From: Isoetes taiwanensis
Lineage: Eukaryota > Streptophyta > Lycopodiopsida > Isoetales > Isoetaceae
DNA length: 64,000 nt
NCBI GenBank assembly: GCA_021234155.1
Contig: JAJEKV010000017.1
Span: forward strand, 19,618,688-19,682,687
Reading direction: 5' to 3'
The notes beneath the pieces were generated by a model. That model did no database searches. It saw only the letters and a list, made by a program, of their open reading frames with translations, and had not been told where the DNA came from. This document shows, in pieces, positions 19,550-32,600 of the stretch (position 1 is its first letter; every line of letters begins with the position of its first letter). The position numbers and the translations under genes are program-made.

Positions 19550-20049
19550 TTTAAAATTCCCATGACTATATTATCTAGGTATATTATTATGGATAATAAA
19601 TTCTCACCGCCTATTAGTTATATGTCTTTTCAGAATCATATATCCAAATTTTCGATAATTAAAATTTGATATATTTATATAAATGTCATTTCCTTGTTGT
19701 TGCCATGAAAATTTTTGTTTTAAATGATTTTCTATTTCGCCCATTGTTATTATTATATTAAACCTATTTCCAAGGAATTTCTTGCTTTTAAAAAAAAAAT
19801 TTGATTTACCTCTACATATTCCATAAATGTAATTTTTTTTATCTTATGGTGTAATAATTTTTTCTTACTCATTGACTAAAAAGGGTGCAATTTGCCTAGG
19901 TCAATGGTGCCTCTCCAACTCAAGATGGTGTGCAACATATTGAAAAGAGCAATATCAATGAAAACCAACTCCTAGCAAGAATGTTGAAGAAAACAATTAG
20001 TCTTCTATAGTAGGGTGCAATGGAGGAACAAGAAGGTGAGAATCATGCA

Positions 20050-22732
20050 CAAGTGCAACAAGGAAATAGTAGGCCAAGGAGTCATTGTGCTAGCGAGATC
20101 CCGGTCAAGCCGTTAATGATGAAAGGCTAGGGGAAGACAATATTGGTATTGCAATTTCGATGTTGGAAGACAACCGGAAAGGTAAAGGTTTGGGTGACAA
20201 GGAATGTTTTGGTTGTGTCAAGCAATTGGAGGTTCCTTGCATCATGGCATGGCCTATAAGTAGTGTTCAATTTGTGGAGGATTATATTTTTCCGTGAGCC
20301 CGAGGTTGTTGGGGACAATGATTGTCTTGATATTGATCCATTGGCGCTTGGAACTCTAAACCCAGGCAAAAGGGGAGAAGTATCGCTTGCCGACATTATC
20401 CTAGCAAAAGAGCCAAGTTGATTAGTGACACCAAACGTGAGACAATGGTGAAGGTTAGGGGCCAGATTATTGTTGGAGTGATTGTATGCAATTCTTCACA
20501 ATAGAACAATTGGTGGAAGCAAGAGCCACTTTTCAAGAGTACATCGTTGATGAGAGGAGGACCTACATGTACACAATCTTCGAAAGCATGCACTTCAAGA
20601 TGAAAGAAACCCAAAAAAAAGATACCCTTTGCTAGGCAAATGGATATGTACAAAAGCATGGCAGAGTATCCATGCAATTCCAACTTCTTCATGGCATAAT
20701 TGGCAAAGAAAACAAAGCAGAGGGGAAACAGGATTGCTTTACATGGAAATAATGGTTTGTTGAGACCAACGGCTAGGACCTTATCGCCAGGAGATATTTG
20801 AAAATATATTGATTTCAATGCGTAGTCTCATACACACAAAAGCAGTAAGGGATGAAAAGGGAAGAGCAGCTTGTTTGAAAAAGGTTGCCATCACATTGTA
20901 CTCAAAAAGAGTATTTAAAGAAGTGAATTCTCTAATGAGAATGGGAATTCTTCCAATATCCCGCAACCTAGTCTAGTAGGTTACGGAAGAAGCATTTCAA
21001 TCATGTCACCATAGCAACTTCAAACAACTTCGCAGCGCAATTTATGTGCGCTAAGTTGAAGGAGACTCTTGATAAGACCGTGCAACCTAGTCAAAGGGCT
21101 AGGATAAGGGAGCAGCATAAGTAATTATAAGGATCCACCAACTATCATGTAGATCATGTTATTGGATGTGAGGACTGCATTCCATTGAACCCAACTATTT
21201 ATGTAATATACATGACAAGATGGACCAGCAAAAGACTCTGTCTTCCACAATTCAAGTACATACAAAGTCATGTGGGCGCATCATACCCCTTTACGTGATC
21301 TCAAATGACTGGGCAATCTTGCATGGGCGTAATCAAACCTATCATGGCCATTCTCTCTTAGTTTGGAGTTGTGGAGTGATGGTCCGAGCCATATTGGGAG
21401 TATCATGAGGTGTTTGAGAAACTATGAAATACAATGGTCACCTGGGGACCTTTAGCCTAGCTGCACTACATAGAGCATTGTTGATGGAAACCCTAACAAT
21501 ATTGAAAAGTTCAAAGAAGGCAAGGTTTAGGAAGCATGGGTCTAATGAACATGTTGGAGCTTCTAACTTCAATGCGAGCAACTCCCTGATCTACCTAAAA
21601 GGTTTCTTGCAACTTGATAATTAGTCAAGCAAAATAAGAACAGTGGATGTTTTCTTTCCCATCCTACTCTTAACAACTGTGGGGATATTTGAAAGAGTTA
21701 ATTTAGGGTTTCTTATGCCCTGCATACCCATGAGGATGGATGCATTATTTGGCAAATATAGTTACACTCCAAGCAAGAACAAAGGACCAACTTTCCTAAG
21801 CTAATGGAAATTTGCATGAATGCAAACACCTAAACCCATAGCTTCCCTTCATAGAAGAAGTGCCCCATTGGAAGAGCTTTGTGGATGGCTATACATTGGA
21901 TCTGAAGGTCATTCCAGCCTAGCTCACTTCGGGTGAGAGATGGGATTCCAATCTCTCCAATGGAAGATGAGACCTCTCGTGAGGATGAGTGGAGAGGAGG
22001 GAGAAGCCATGGCGAGAGATGAGGTCGGCAAGCTCATGATACCTCTAGGTCAACCAAGCTTTAAACTCACCAAGAAGTGAAGCAATTGGGATTGACTACG
22101 AAGCAACCAAGACTATATAAAGTATCGGCAAACCAATCCGTGATGACACCAACCGCGCCTGGTGGGCTTACCGGAAGAAGGTGATTAACCCGTTGGGGAG
22201 ATAGACATCCCTCGAGAATTGGAAAGAAGGGTGGTTGCCTAAAACTAGGGTGGAAGACTAGCAGGCCGAGATTTGATGACCGTAGGCAGCATTTCAGTAG
22301 CTAACATGCTCCTCCCTCCTTCCTCGGGACAAATACCATGTTGGTCCTAAGAACAATAGGCCAAAGTTTCTAGGCATGGATGCTTATGAACCTTCCAATC
22401 GACTTGGAATGCCACCACAATTTGTGGTGGTAAAGCCATCAGATTTAGATACATATCCTATGGTTGTGGGGTTCATCATTCCTATATTTGCAAAGAAGAA
22501 GGTAATATTAACTTCAACCATGTGCCGGTGGAATGGTGGTGTCCAAGGCAATCGCTTTGGACCAACGTATCTGACAAAGAAAGGTACCGATCATGGACAA
22601 AGAAATGGAGGAGAACCGAAAGTGATCCCTCGATCTTTGGCTAGAGATCATGAAAAAGTGTTTTGTACTCATGGACTCCAAACACTATTCCAGCCAGAAA
22701 TGCAGAATTACAAGCAATACCCCGATGCCTAA
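20050..22732 (+). pseudogene. Degenerate coding relic, family unknown
   Basis: Protein-like segments appear on the plus strand in changing frames: DKECFGCVKQLEVPCIMAWP (about 20192); LDIDPLALGTLNPGKRGEVS followed by LADIILAKE (about 20330-20410); LVEARATFQEYIVDERRTYM (about 20507); MDMYKSMAEYPCNSNFFMA (about 20640); TKAVRDEKGRAACLKKVAIT (about 20835); and QFMCAKLKETLDKTVQPSQR (about 21040). The last and longest open piece is 22376-22732 (MPPQFVVVKPSDLDTYPMVV, then FIIPIFAKKKVI), ending in TAG. Many indels break it. I do not recognise the family; a transposable-element protein is likely because of the setting and the decay. Confidence 0.35.
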
Positions 22733-25700
22733 TAGTTATGATATCATTGGGGGTGCTTTAAAGAAAGTTGAATAACTATGTAAATTTTGTTATCTCTGCT
22801 TATGATATGGTGCTATATTGTGAAATATTGACTATTTTGTAAATAACATGATATTACGTTTTCATAATTTTGAGGTGAAATGTGTGAATTTGAATATGCT
22901 ACTAAAAACATGCAATATGAAATTTGTCCCAAAATTAAGACATAAACCCAATTTAATTGAATGATGGTTAAAATTGAATCGCAAGGAATTTCGCATATGA
23001 GTTCCCGCAAAATTGTAGACAGTCCTTTAGACCTAAATGTGTCTGGTTTCTTACGCCAATTACTACTCGGCATTCTGCAATGAATTCTTGAGCTTTTACC
23101 CGAGCTTTTGTCTAGCATTCCAACTGTTTTTTACTTGCAGAATAGAAGACTTGCTCATATCCAAAACTTCACGCAACAATAATTTTGGTTTAGTTAGTAT
23201 TCCGACGTGTAAATTGAAATATTTGTATACGTAAAAAACTAGTTAAGCAAAATCCTCCCCCCATGTCCAATAGCACCGTGCCATGTCGCACTGTTTCAAA
23301 CCAAGAACATTACCAATTTCTCTTGGTTGCTACATATACATGAAAGTTTGTTTATGGGACTTTCCTGCTGTGGAAAGCTGCTGATGCGTTCTGTGGAAAG
23401 CTGTCGATGCGCCACAGTGTGGAGGCAGCTTGACACAATAGGAAAGTCCCAAAAAATGGACTTGCCTATCACATGGAAGAGGATTAGGCGTCCATTTTGC
23501 ACCAACTGGCGCCAATCGAACGGTCCGGATAAAAAACGTCACTTAAAAAACGTCACTTAATGTAAGTAGGTACATTTCCTAGGAAAGAAAGTGTACCACG
23601 TTGTGGGTGGCACACCATTGGAAGCCAAGGCAGAATGACGTCTAACTGTTCTTTATGTTTTGGTCTTTGACCTTATCCGTGACTATTCATATTTTTACTT
23701 CATGAACATGCAATCCACTTGCTGTTCCAAACACATTTTATGGGGCATTCTGAAGGTTACATGCATTCTGAAGAGTTTTTACCGTTGTTAAAATGTTACC
23801 TAACTAATTTCCACGTCACAGAGCATGGAAACAAGACGATGTGCTGTATATGCCAAAATCAAGTAGAAAACATTCTGGCATTTCCTTCCAATAGGAGTGT
23901 GGCATATTGCAGTTCAAACCAAAAAAAAAAAATTCTTGGCCCGTGCAACGAACTTCTCCAGATATTATTAACATTCTATCTTTTTTTTTAATAACAATGT
24001 GCCATATAGCATGTTTCAAACCCAAGAATGTTCACAAAATTTGCTTTCCCTGCTGTTGCAGTGGATTTACCCGTGCAAACATCTTGGATACAATCATGGC
24101 AATATACCTTGGCTTATACCGTCTCGTATCCATGAATGTGCGTATTAAGTAACGCCTTCGAAGAGATTCCGGCATATAATTTTTTCGAAGCGGCCTCACC
24201 AAACGAGGTTTCACTGTTTATGAGCCGAGTGTAATCGTCGAGTTTGGCAATGGAAAAATTATTGTTGGAATCGGTAGCCGCATTATCGAATTTGGTGAAA
24301 TTATGTCCATTAAGAATTATATATCGGGTAATATTTTGATGTTTTGGCTATGGCGACGAGATTCGGGCTACAACAATTTTTCCGTTCAAAAGAATACATT
24401 GTATGCTTTTAAGCAACTGGGCTACAATTCTAAGTGCATCTATTAAAAAAAAAATACATGAGCTCAAGCATGGTCCGATGAAATCCTAAGAAAATTTCTC
24501 AGGTTTACAAGAGCACCGTATTTGTTGATTTGGAAAAAAACTCTCAAGTTTCTTTTGGGCAAACTCGTCGCTCCAAGCTTTGCAACTGCTTCGCCTCGAG
24601 ATTTTAGAGCAAATCCAATACCTTTATAGATTTTCGGGCGATTTGAGAACTTTTTGCTCAAATGAGTGCAAAGAAAGCCAAGCACGCACTTTGTGAAAAC
24701 AACGCCGCTGCTCTTTGCTTAATATTTTGCCTAAAGAGGCCGGTTTTCTCTCCCTTTCTATTCTCCTCAGCTCACACTTCGATGAGTCTTGTCTGTTTAA
24801 TCAATTCTACTATAGCCGCACGGCTTCGGCCGCCAGCGGATGTGACAGAGTATCCGATGTTTCATGAAGGGCACGAAAGAGTGCCACTTTTGCGATGCAT
24901 GAGAATTTTCAGATATAAAACATGGAGAATATACCTGTAATTTCAACCAAACATGTAGTACAAGCATGTAAATTATCTTTCCGTTATAAAAAAATTAAGA
25001 CCCCCAGGATATCGTTCATAAAATGACGTGAATTATACTTTGCCCAATTCGTTTCGTATTGCAGGAGGGTATTTTGGTAGTGGTTAAGGCTATGATTTCG
25101 GTATTGTATTGTATTAAAAATAGTATTGTTTGCCATGTGAGAGATTTTCTATTTTGGGGTGGCATTTGTGTATGATTATGCCTATGCCAAGGCTGTTTTA
25201 GATCCGGCCAAGCCAAGGTTGCGTTAAACCCGCTTCTTGGGAAGTCCCTATTTACCTAAATGTAGTTGCAAATTGTAAGCATCGCTTAAAGCCCCCGCTT
25301 TCCCAAATGTAGTTGCAATGCTGCAAATCCGCATAAAGTCCGGCAGATCCGGACCATGAACCAGATTTGAGGGTGGAGCTCTAAAATCCTAGGATTTCGC
25401 ATTGTTGAGTCATGATATTTTGGATGGTCCATTAAGGTGTTCTATTTTACGGATGGGCGAATTGTGCAAACCTGCAGCCTTGAGGATCCTGTTGCCTGTC
25501 CAATTTATACTATGGCAGGACGGCAATTTGATGAAGCCATGGTTCCTTAAAGCGATAACATGCCGTAGCTTTTTGCTATGGTTTGATGGAGGGCCGACCT
25601 GTGTGAAGCTAGATGCGGCAAATTCAAGAGCACCATTGGATTGCTTCTTTTTCATTTGTTTTGCCTCAACCATGCTTTTTTCTTTCGCCACGGGTCTGGC

Positions 25701-25988
25701 AATAATACCAGAATATCTACCAGATCATGGTAGGAATGTCTCTTAAACGTGTCGCTATAAAGGATCAAGAAACAAGACAAACACAACTACCAATGCACCA
25801 GTTGTATTGACATGGTGTCTTATTACATTTCGCACCACACATTTTCATACATCTTCAGATGAACGGTTTTATAAATTGGGGTAATAGGCAGCATTGTGGT
25901 GTATATTTTCTTTCCGACATTTTTAAGAAACAGTCCATTTCTTGTCTACAAGGAACATTAGTACAATATAGCAGCACAGAAAATACAA
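22733..25988. other. Intergenic stretch without a recognisable gene
   Basis: AT-rich sequence downstream of listerin on one side and of the 20-22.7 kb relic on the other. A short plus-strand run at 24200-24440 (FTVYEPSVIVEFGNGKIIVG and on) is open for about 80 codons but has no start, splice sites or family I know. At 25402-25745 both strands are open over about 100 codons, which argues for chance. Short GC-poor microsatellites are present. No RNA gene is evident. Confidence 0.5.
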
Positions 25989-26636
25989 TTAAAATGGGGT
26001 TTGGCACAAGGGGCATGTGGACTTATGAGAAGTCGAAAACCATTTGTATAGGCAGGCAGCATGGAATTTGTGCTTACAGGTCTTGCAGGGTGACGAGGGC
26101 GGCATGATTTACTGTGAATAATGCTGTAAAATGGGAATAGGACACTCTTCAACACCTCAAATTCAATGATCTACATTCTGCTTCCACATTTGTACTGCCT
26201 CAGCTATGGCTCCATTCTGCAAAATAATCACATTATCACTCCAACAATGAAATATCAACAATGCACCAAAGCATCCAACCTAGAAAATTAGAGAAGCAAT
26301 CATTCATGTGCACTGTTTAACAATGTACACCATATTATCAATGTGGAAAGGTAGTAGTCGTGCATAAGAAAGTGAGACGGTGGTCGCACTTGATTACGCA
26401 AAAGCGTTTGAAAGGATCCACTTCTTGAGGAGAGTCTCGCCGATGCCCATGACGGGTGTGTACAGTCAATTTCCACAGCTTTCAAAGGTAACATGCTGGT
26501 AATCGGATAAGAATGTCCATAGCTGCCTCTTCCTTTTTGTAGGAAGCAGTAATCTCCCTTTGAACTCCTATTTGCTCCTGAATATAAATACTCCTCTTGA
26601 GATTCCTGGATGCTTGAACCCGTCCAAAAACAGTGG
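25989..26636 (-). pseudogene. LTN1: RWD-RING end of listerin, with at least five frameshifts
   Basis: RWD part: [20 protein letters not shown], then IRLPACY, and in the next frame LKAVEIDC, then [15 protein letters not shown], then RNQ|GTGCG. The last exon begins at 26216 after [25 protein letters not shown], then (shifted) GVEECPI, SIIHS, and finally [20 protein letters not shown] followed by [12 protein letters not shown] and TAA at 25991-25989. These are the C/H ligands of the listerin RING variant. The first CPxC pair is damaged: it reads CPIP where two bases seem missing. Frame changes fall near 26487, 26455, 26400, 26160, 26136 and 26095. Sequence on both sides of each is well conserved, so read errors are as likely as real loss. 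If real, the ligase would lack its catalytic domain. Confidence 0.75.
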
Positions 26637-29600
26637 CTTAGAAATATCTACAGCGAATGCTTAGTGCCAAAAGCGCAAGCAGTTTAATAGGGTATATAAA
26701 ACAATGTTAAGGAAGATTCATGACAAAAGTGTCTCCCATCAAGCAGGAAAATCAGCCCAGCATTTCAAGTCTTTTGGAGACGATTGTGAAAAAATATTCT
26801 TTATGAAATGGTTTTACCTCTTTTCATTGACGAGAAAACTGAAACTGGCAAAAACAAGCAAAGTGATGCTGCTCGCTAGCTGTAACCTGAGAAAACTCCT
26901 CAGACAGTAGTTGAGGACTGCAATACTGGCTTGTAAAGGCCTTAATATCAGCAGCAGCAGAACGGTCCCTTAAACCAGTGAACCAAACTCGGACAGATGC
27001 TGGAAGAACTCTCAGCAGCAACCCATAAATAGCTCCAGCAACCACAGCCAATTCTTTCTCACCAGCATTGCATAGCCCTTCTACAGCAAAGGAAAGAGCA
27101 CCTATTGATGCTGCCCGTTTTGCAGATTCTGCAGCATCACTTTGTTCTATCATAATCATATTTTTCTTCCTCGAGATGGATTGCACTGATGTATGGTTTA
27201 ATGCTATATGTTGAAAAAGACAATCAAGAAGAGTTGCAGTTGACCCCGAGTCTTGCATGTATTGTACAAGTCTCTCTCTTGCTTGTGATAATGTCATTAG
27301 TGACTGAACATGTGACAGGAAAAGTGACCATGCCAGGAAATAGTGAAGCTGTCGAGAATTATACAAATTATTAGTCCATCTATAAGCATGATAAATTTTT
27401 CAGTCAGGGAATGCATACCCGAGAACATGATGATAAACAAGATTCCAGAACTACTGATGCTGGCATTTCTAATACTTCCGCAAGTTCAGGCCTTATCTTT
27501 GCTATAACAGAAGAACTTGACTTCTTGTCCATACCAACCTGCACATTATACTCTTCAAGCTCATTTTCTTCTTTTACAATACCCTTTTCCAATCCCCATG
27601 TTACAGCTATCTGCTGAAGAGGCTCAGTAGATAAGAAGCTATAAGCTACCCACTGCAAACTTGGAATTGGATGGGGAGTAAAAAGAAGAGCATAAAGAGC
27701 ACTTATCGACGTCCATCCCAGTCCCCACAGATCAGCAGCCCGAATAGCAGCTTCTCTCGCCCTACTTGAAGTCCCTAATGCAGCATCTGCAACCAGATCC
27801 CAGAACTGGGACTGCTGAACACGATTCAGAGAGATCATGGCTCTTGCTTCCTTGTCAGGAAGATCTGTTATGGAAGATTCTACAAGACCAGTAGTTAATA
27901 ATAATCGCAAGATGCTCTCTGATGCCCGATCATCAATCCTTTGCCACTTCTCGCCCATTCTAATAAATGTTGTTGTCGATGATGACTCTTCAAAACTATG
28001 AATAGCTTTCAGAAGGGAATAAATGTTTACTGCCACACTGGATATCCATATTAAATTGTCATCTATCTTCATGATTTCTTCCCATATTCTCTCTGAAGCA
28101 TGATTCATGCTGGATGACTCACCAGAATGTAATTCAGTCTCAACAATACCACAAACAGATTCAGTCATGTCTTCGAAACTAAGTACTGCCTTCGCAAGCC
28201 ACTTATTCAGCTGATTGGTTATCAAAGTCCAATCCTGCTCAGCAAATACTTTCCAGCAATATGCGACAGCCGCAGCCAATAACTTAGCTAGCAGGACTTC
28301 TTCATTTAATTCCCATGATTGTGGTTCTTTTCCAAGTGCTTTTCTGGCAAGGAGCAACAGAAGTTCCTGTTCGCGTTCACTTACAGCAGCGTTAGAGGCT
28401 GCAAGGACAGTGGCAGCTCCACCACATGGATTTAATGGGAAGCATGCTACTGCAACTTCTACCCAATTAATCATTTCTGCAAATGTCACTCATTAGTTCA
28501 TATTCTCAAAAATAAATGCAATCTCTATCCTGAAACTTACCAATGGGCGTAGACAAGAGCCCAAGATTTAGCCAATGACAAATCACTGGCTTCATTAAAT
28601 TGGCTTCAGTCTCGGATACCTTTCTACGTAGGACTGGCATTAGAGTTCCCAAAACTTTTGGCAAAACATGTAACGGACATATAGTGGCAATAGCATCTCC
28701 TTGCTTTGCTATGTAACCACTAAAGATAGCTTCAGCTTCCTCCCCTGTGTATGCTCCCTCGCTCTCAAATAGTACCTTAAATACATTAAGCAAGGCACGC
28801 AGGAAAGGCTCTGCACCACTCAAATCTTCATTAATAGACTTCAATTTTCTGCTCCTTGAGGCTCCAGAAAACAAGGAATCAAGGACAATATTGACCACAC
28901 TCTTTTGAGAGCTCTCTCTTTTATAAGCAGCACAATCTCGTAAAAATGGAAGCACTGATCTACTCGCGCTGCTGCTACCCCAATCCCATGTGCAAAGTAA
29001 CTCGACAATAAGCCAAGGACGCATAGACCTGCCAGTTTTGTGATCTGGTGTCATTCCGTTTACTTCCAATGCATGCTCTGCAACTGTAGGTGTGGAACCC
29101 AAAATCAATGTCTCGTATCCTAAACGAGAACCCACTGCATCAACCAGTTGCACAAAATGCCTGTGCTCTTCAGTCTGCTTAGCAACAAACTGAATGTCAA
29201 AACTAAAATACACACATATATTAGTTCACAAGATATTAATCTCTTTTGTTGTGACGTGAAACCATTAAAACATCATAATTTCATCGGTTGTATTTTCTTA
29301 TAGAGTTGTCAAATATTATTGCTGGATGAGGTTCTAAACATCTCCCCTTTCTGCTCTACGAAGGCTTTTCTACAAAAATTATTCTATAAGGTTCCAAACA
29401 TCTCCCTCCCTGCTCTAAGAAGGCTTTTCTACAAGCCCTCTAAAATTGTTGTCATCAAATTATGGTAGTTTCATTGATGCTCCAGTGAACTTTTATTTAT
29501 GCAAACCCATTTTCAAATTCAAATTGATACAGTCCAAACTGTCTCCCATTTGCTCAATTTTATGCTTCACTAATTCAGATTGACACAGTCCAAACTGTCT

Positions 29601-32600
29601 CCCATTTTGCTCAGCTTTATGCTTCACTTCTTTTAAGGCGCCAATTAGTATGATATGCATTGCCTAGTTCTTTCCAAATGATAACTCCGCATGCCCATGT
29701 TGTGAACAAAAGACAAACTAATCTAACATACCTCAATAATATTCTCCATATCAAATGCAGGCAGCATATTCTTCAAAGTGGGAGAAATTTGAACCCAAAG
29801 GGGCCATGAACAATCTTTCGCAGCAAGAAAAGTGTCAATAGCTTCATCAACCTCTTCCGCATGTTTGCACGTCCAGCTCACCAAATCGACAACCCATTTT
29901 GTAAATTTTGCAGCAGGATCCAAGGATTTCTCATCAGATCCTCCAAATACTGCACCTCGAATGCATTCAAGTAGATGGCATCTCAGGTTGTGCCTGCTTA
30001 TTGCATTCAATCTTTTGAATTCTGGGAACAACACTTGACTCATGTTGTTAACAAATTCAGTAAAATGGCCATCAGCTCCTCCAGAAGCAGTATCAGCCCC
30101 ATATGCCCAATACAAAAATATAAGGGCTGCGCTAAGCCTTGTTAAAATTTGTGAATCATTGTCCAAGTAATAGAGTGAGGGAAAACAGTATTCCAGTACT
30201 TGCATTACAGATATAGCCGAATCAAATAGCGTTATTGGTAACTGAGGTCCAATCGGCTCCAAAGAGCTACCAGGAATGGAAGATCTAAACGATGATGTTG
30301 CAAAAGTGATCCACTGGTCATTTGACATCTCTAACGTAGAAATTAATATTGCTAAAAGCGCCTCCAAGACCTTTATAGTTGCATTGTCGGAAAGTATAAG
30401 AGGTGCATTCTTTTTTTCAGTACTGCCTCCCAATACAGTCCTGTATTGACCACATCAGACAAACTTAAAGCAAAATACCAAGACAAGCAGTGTAATCGCA
30501 CAACTTCCTACATTGCATGTAATAATCACCATTTCACAGGGGGGCAATCACATAAAATCCTACAAACATCTGACGAACCTCAAATGTTAAAATACCTCAA
30601 AAGTCGGCAACATGGCATCTTAAACAGATCATCACATTGGGAAACGTCCAAGACCATTTTGTCAAGGGCATCTGATTGCCATTGCTGTGTTCCTTTGCAA
30701 AGCCCTTCTTGTTGCATTTTTTCTAATAATAATGCTAGAACTTCCACTTTCTCAAGATTCAGCGTATACTTCACAGCATTTGCTTCGCTTTTGATTTGAG
30801 ACGTTAACAAATTAAGCACAAAGTTCCACTCTGTAGAAAAGTTATTGTCACATAGAAAGGATAACAATAGTTCAAGCTTGGATTCAATGACCCCTGCATC
30901 CCACTCTAGGCACCATTGGAGTAACACTGTCCTGAAAACATGAACTACGCCAATTCCACTGTCTTGCTTATCCTCTACCTTTACCATGCAAAATGCTGCT
31001 GGACCAAATGCCGAAACGAGTTGAGCAAGAAGTTTTATGGCTTTTGAGCTACCCTGACACATAAACGACATAGTAGCGTGAGTCAAATTAAAGCTAAATA
31101 TAGTCGTAAAAATATCAAGGACCATTGTAATAATACAACTGAGTATAAGAACTAGGCATATTGGAAGATGGGGAAGAAAGAAAGATCAACAGAAGACCTA
31201 AAAAATCTACAGAAGCAAGAAATCCAGACGGAAAGAAATGGCAGAAATCCCTTACCGAAGCCTGAACTATAGGAAAAACCTCCGCAATAAAAGGCTGCAG
31301 GAATACAGTTATAATGTATTCCTTCTCCTCAACTGATGCATATCTTGCTATAACTAAATTCAAAAATTGAGAAAAATGGGAAATCTGGTCATCAAATTCA
31401 GCTGCATGTGCTGCAGCTTGGTCAAGTATGGTCATACAAACTTTATGACATGCAGACCAGAAACAATTCAGTAAACTGGCGTCTATGGTACCAAGACTCT
31501 TCAGAATATCAGTAATGTAGATTCCAAGTTCATGTCTAAAGGTAGGAACTGCAGCTTCAGTTATCTTGATCCTCTCTCCTTTTGAATTTGATTGTATTTC
31601 CCTTTGTGCTTCTGTTTTGGGAACTTTTAAGGTGTTATTGTTAATATAAGTGGTCCACATAAGTTTAAGGAGAATAGCATTAACAAGGGATTGGCGAAAG
31701 TTGGATAAGTCTAAGTTCTCAACGTCACAATACCTGCAAAAGAAACGAAACACCCCTAATTGAGCAAATAGAAATTCTTAACACAAAATTTTACTCAAAG
31801 AAAATTTCTACCTTTTAGCATTTGCCACCACCCAAATAAAACATTCTTGAACACCCTTCAGCAGAGCATGTCTGTCTGCAACCATGTAGGAGCATTCTTC
31901 ATGGCCTTTCCAGAGGCTCCCAAAGAATTCATAGAAAAAATCCTCAGCAGGTATTATGGCATGCGGAGAAATAAGACAGAGAAAAGGAAGAAGGCACGGA
32001 TATGAAATTTGTTGCGATCCATAGCATCCATGACGCAGAAAAGCCCACAACCTCGGGAATGCAACCTTTCTTAGACGGTTTGCTTCCCAGACATTGGAAA
32101 ACTGCCGAGTGAAGCAAAGAATCATATCCCACATTGCCTGATGGCACAGTGGTTCTTTTTCTCCAAATGCACCAAGAACAAACTTAACAACATCATCCAT
32201 AGAATCAGGTTGGAATGCTTGTGGGACATATTGGACAAAAGCTCGTAAAGCTTGATAAGCTGCAGAACGAATATATGAGCTTTTTGACTTTACAAAAACT
32301 TCAAGATGCTTATGATCTTGGCACAACTTCATTACAGCAGTTGTAAGCATAGGTTCCACTTCATTTCTAGTGTTGCCTTTGTTCTCTGTAGACGTTTCTG
32401 CAGAACCAGGTCCAGCACTTAAGGCATGAAGAAGAGCTGCCAAGGACAAAAGGGAAGAAGATATCGCCTGCAAAGTATGTGGCTTAGATTGATCGATGCT
32501 AAACCACAAAAAATAAAAAATAAAAGGGATCAAAATTACCCGTTCATACTTCTCTGTCGACTCTTCAATTGAAGCACCTTTATCGGCTATAGTTTGTGCC

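Noticed and set aside
25402-25745. A 114-codon plus-strand protein
   Set aside because: The opposite strand is equally open, no domain is recognised, and it sits in decayed intergenic sequence.
32469-32539. Continuous coding through 32540-32468 in listerin (24 extra residues)
   Set aside because: The stretch is a multiple of three without a stop, but it has a GTAATT donor, a TTTGCAG acceptor and T-rich sequence, and family alignment needs it removed. It is a short intron.
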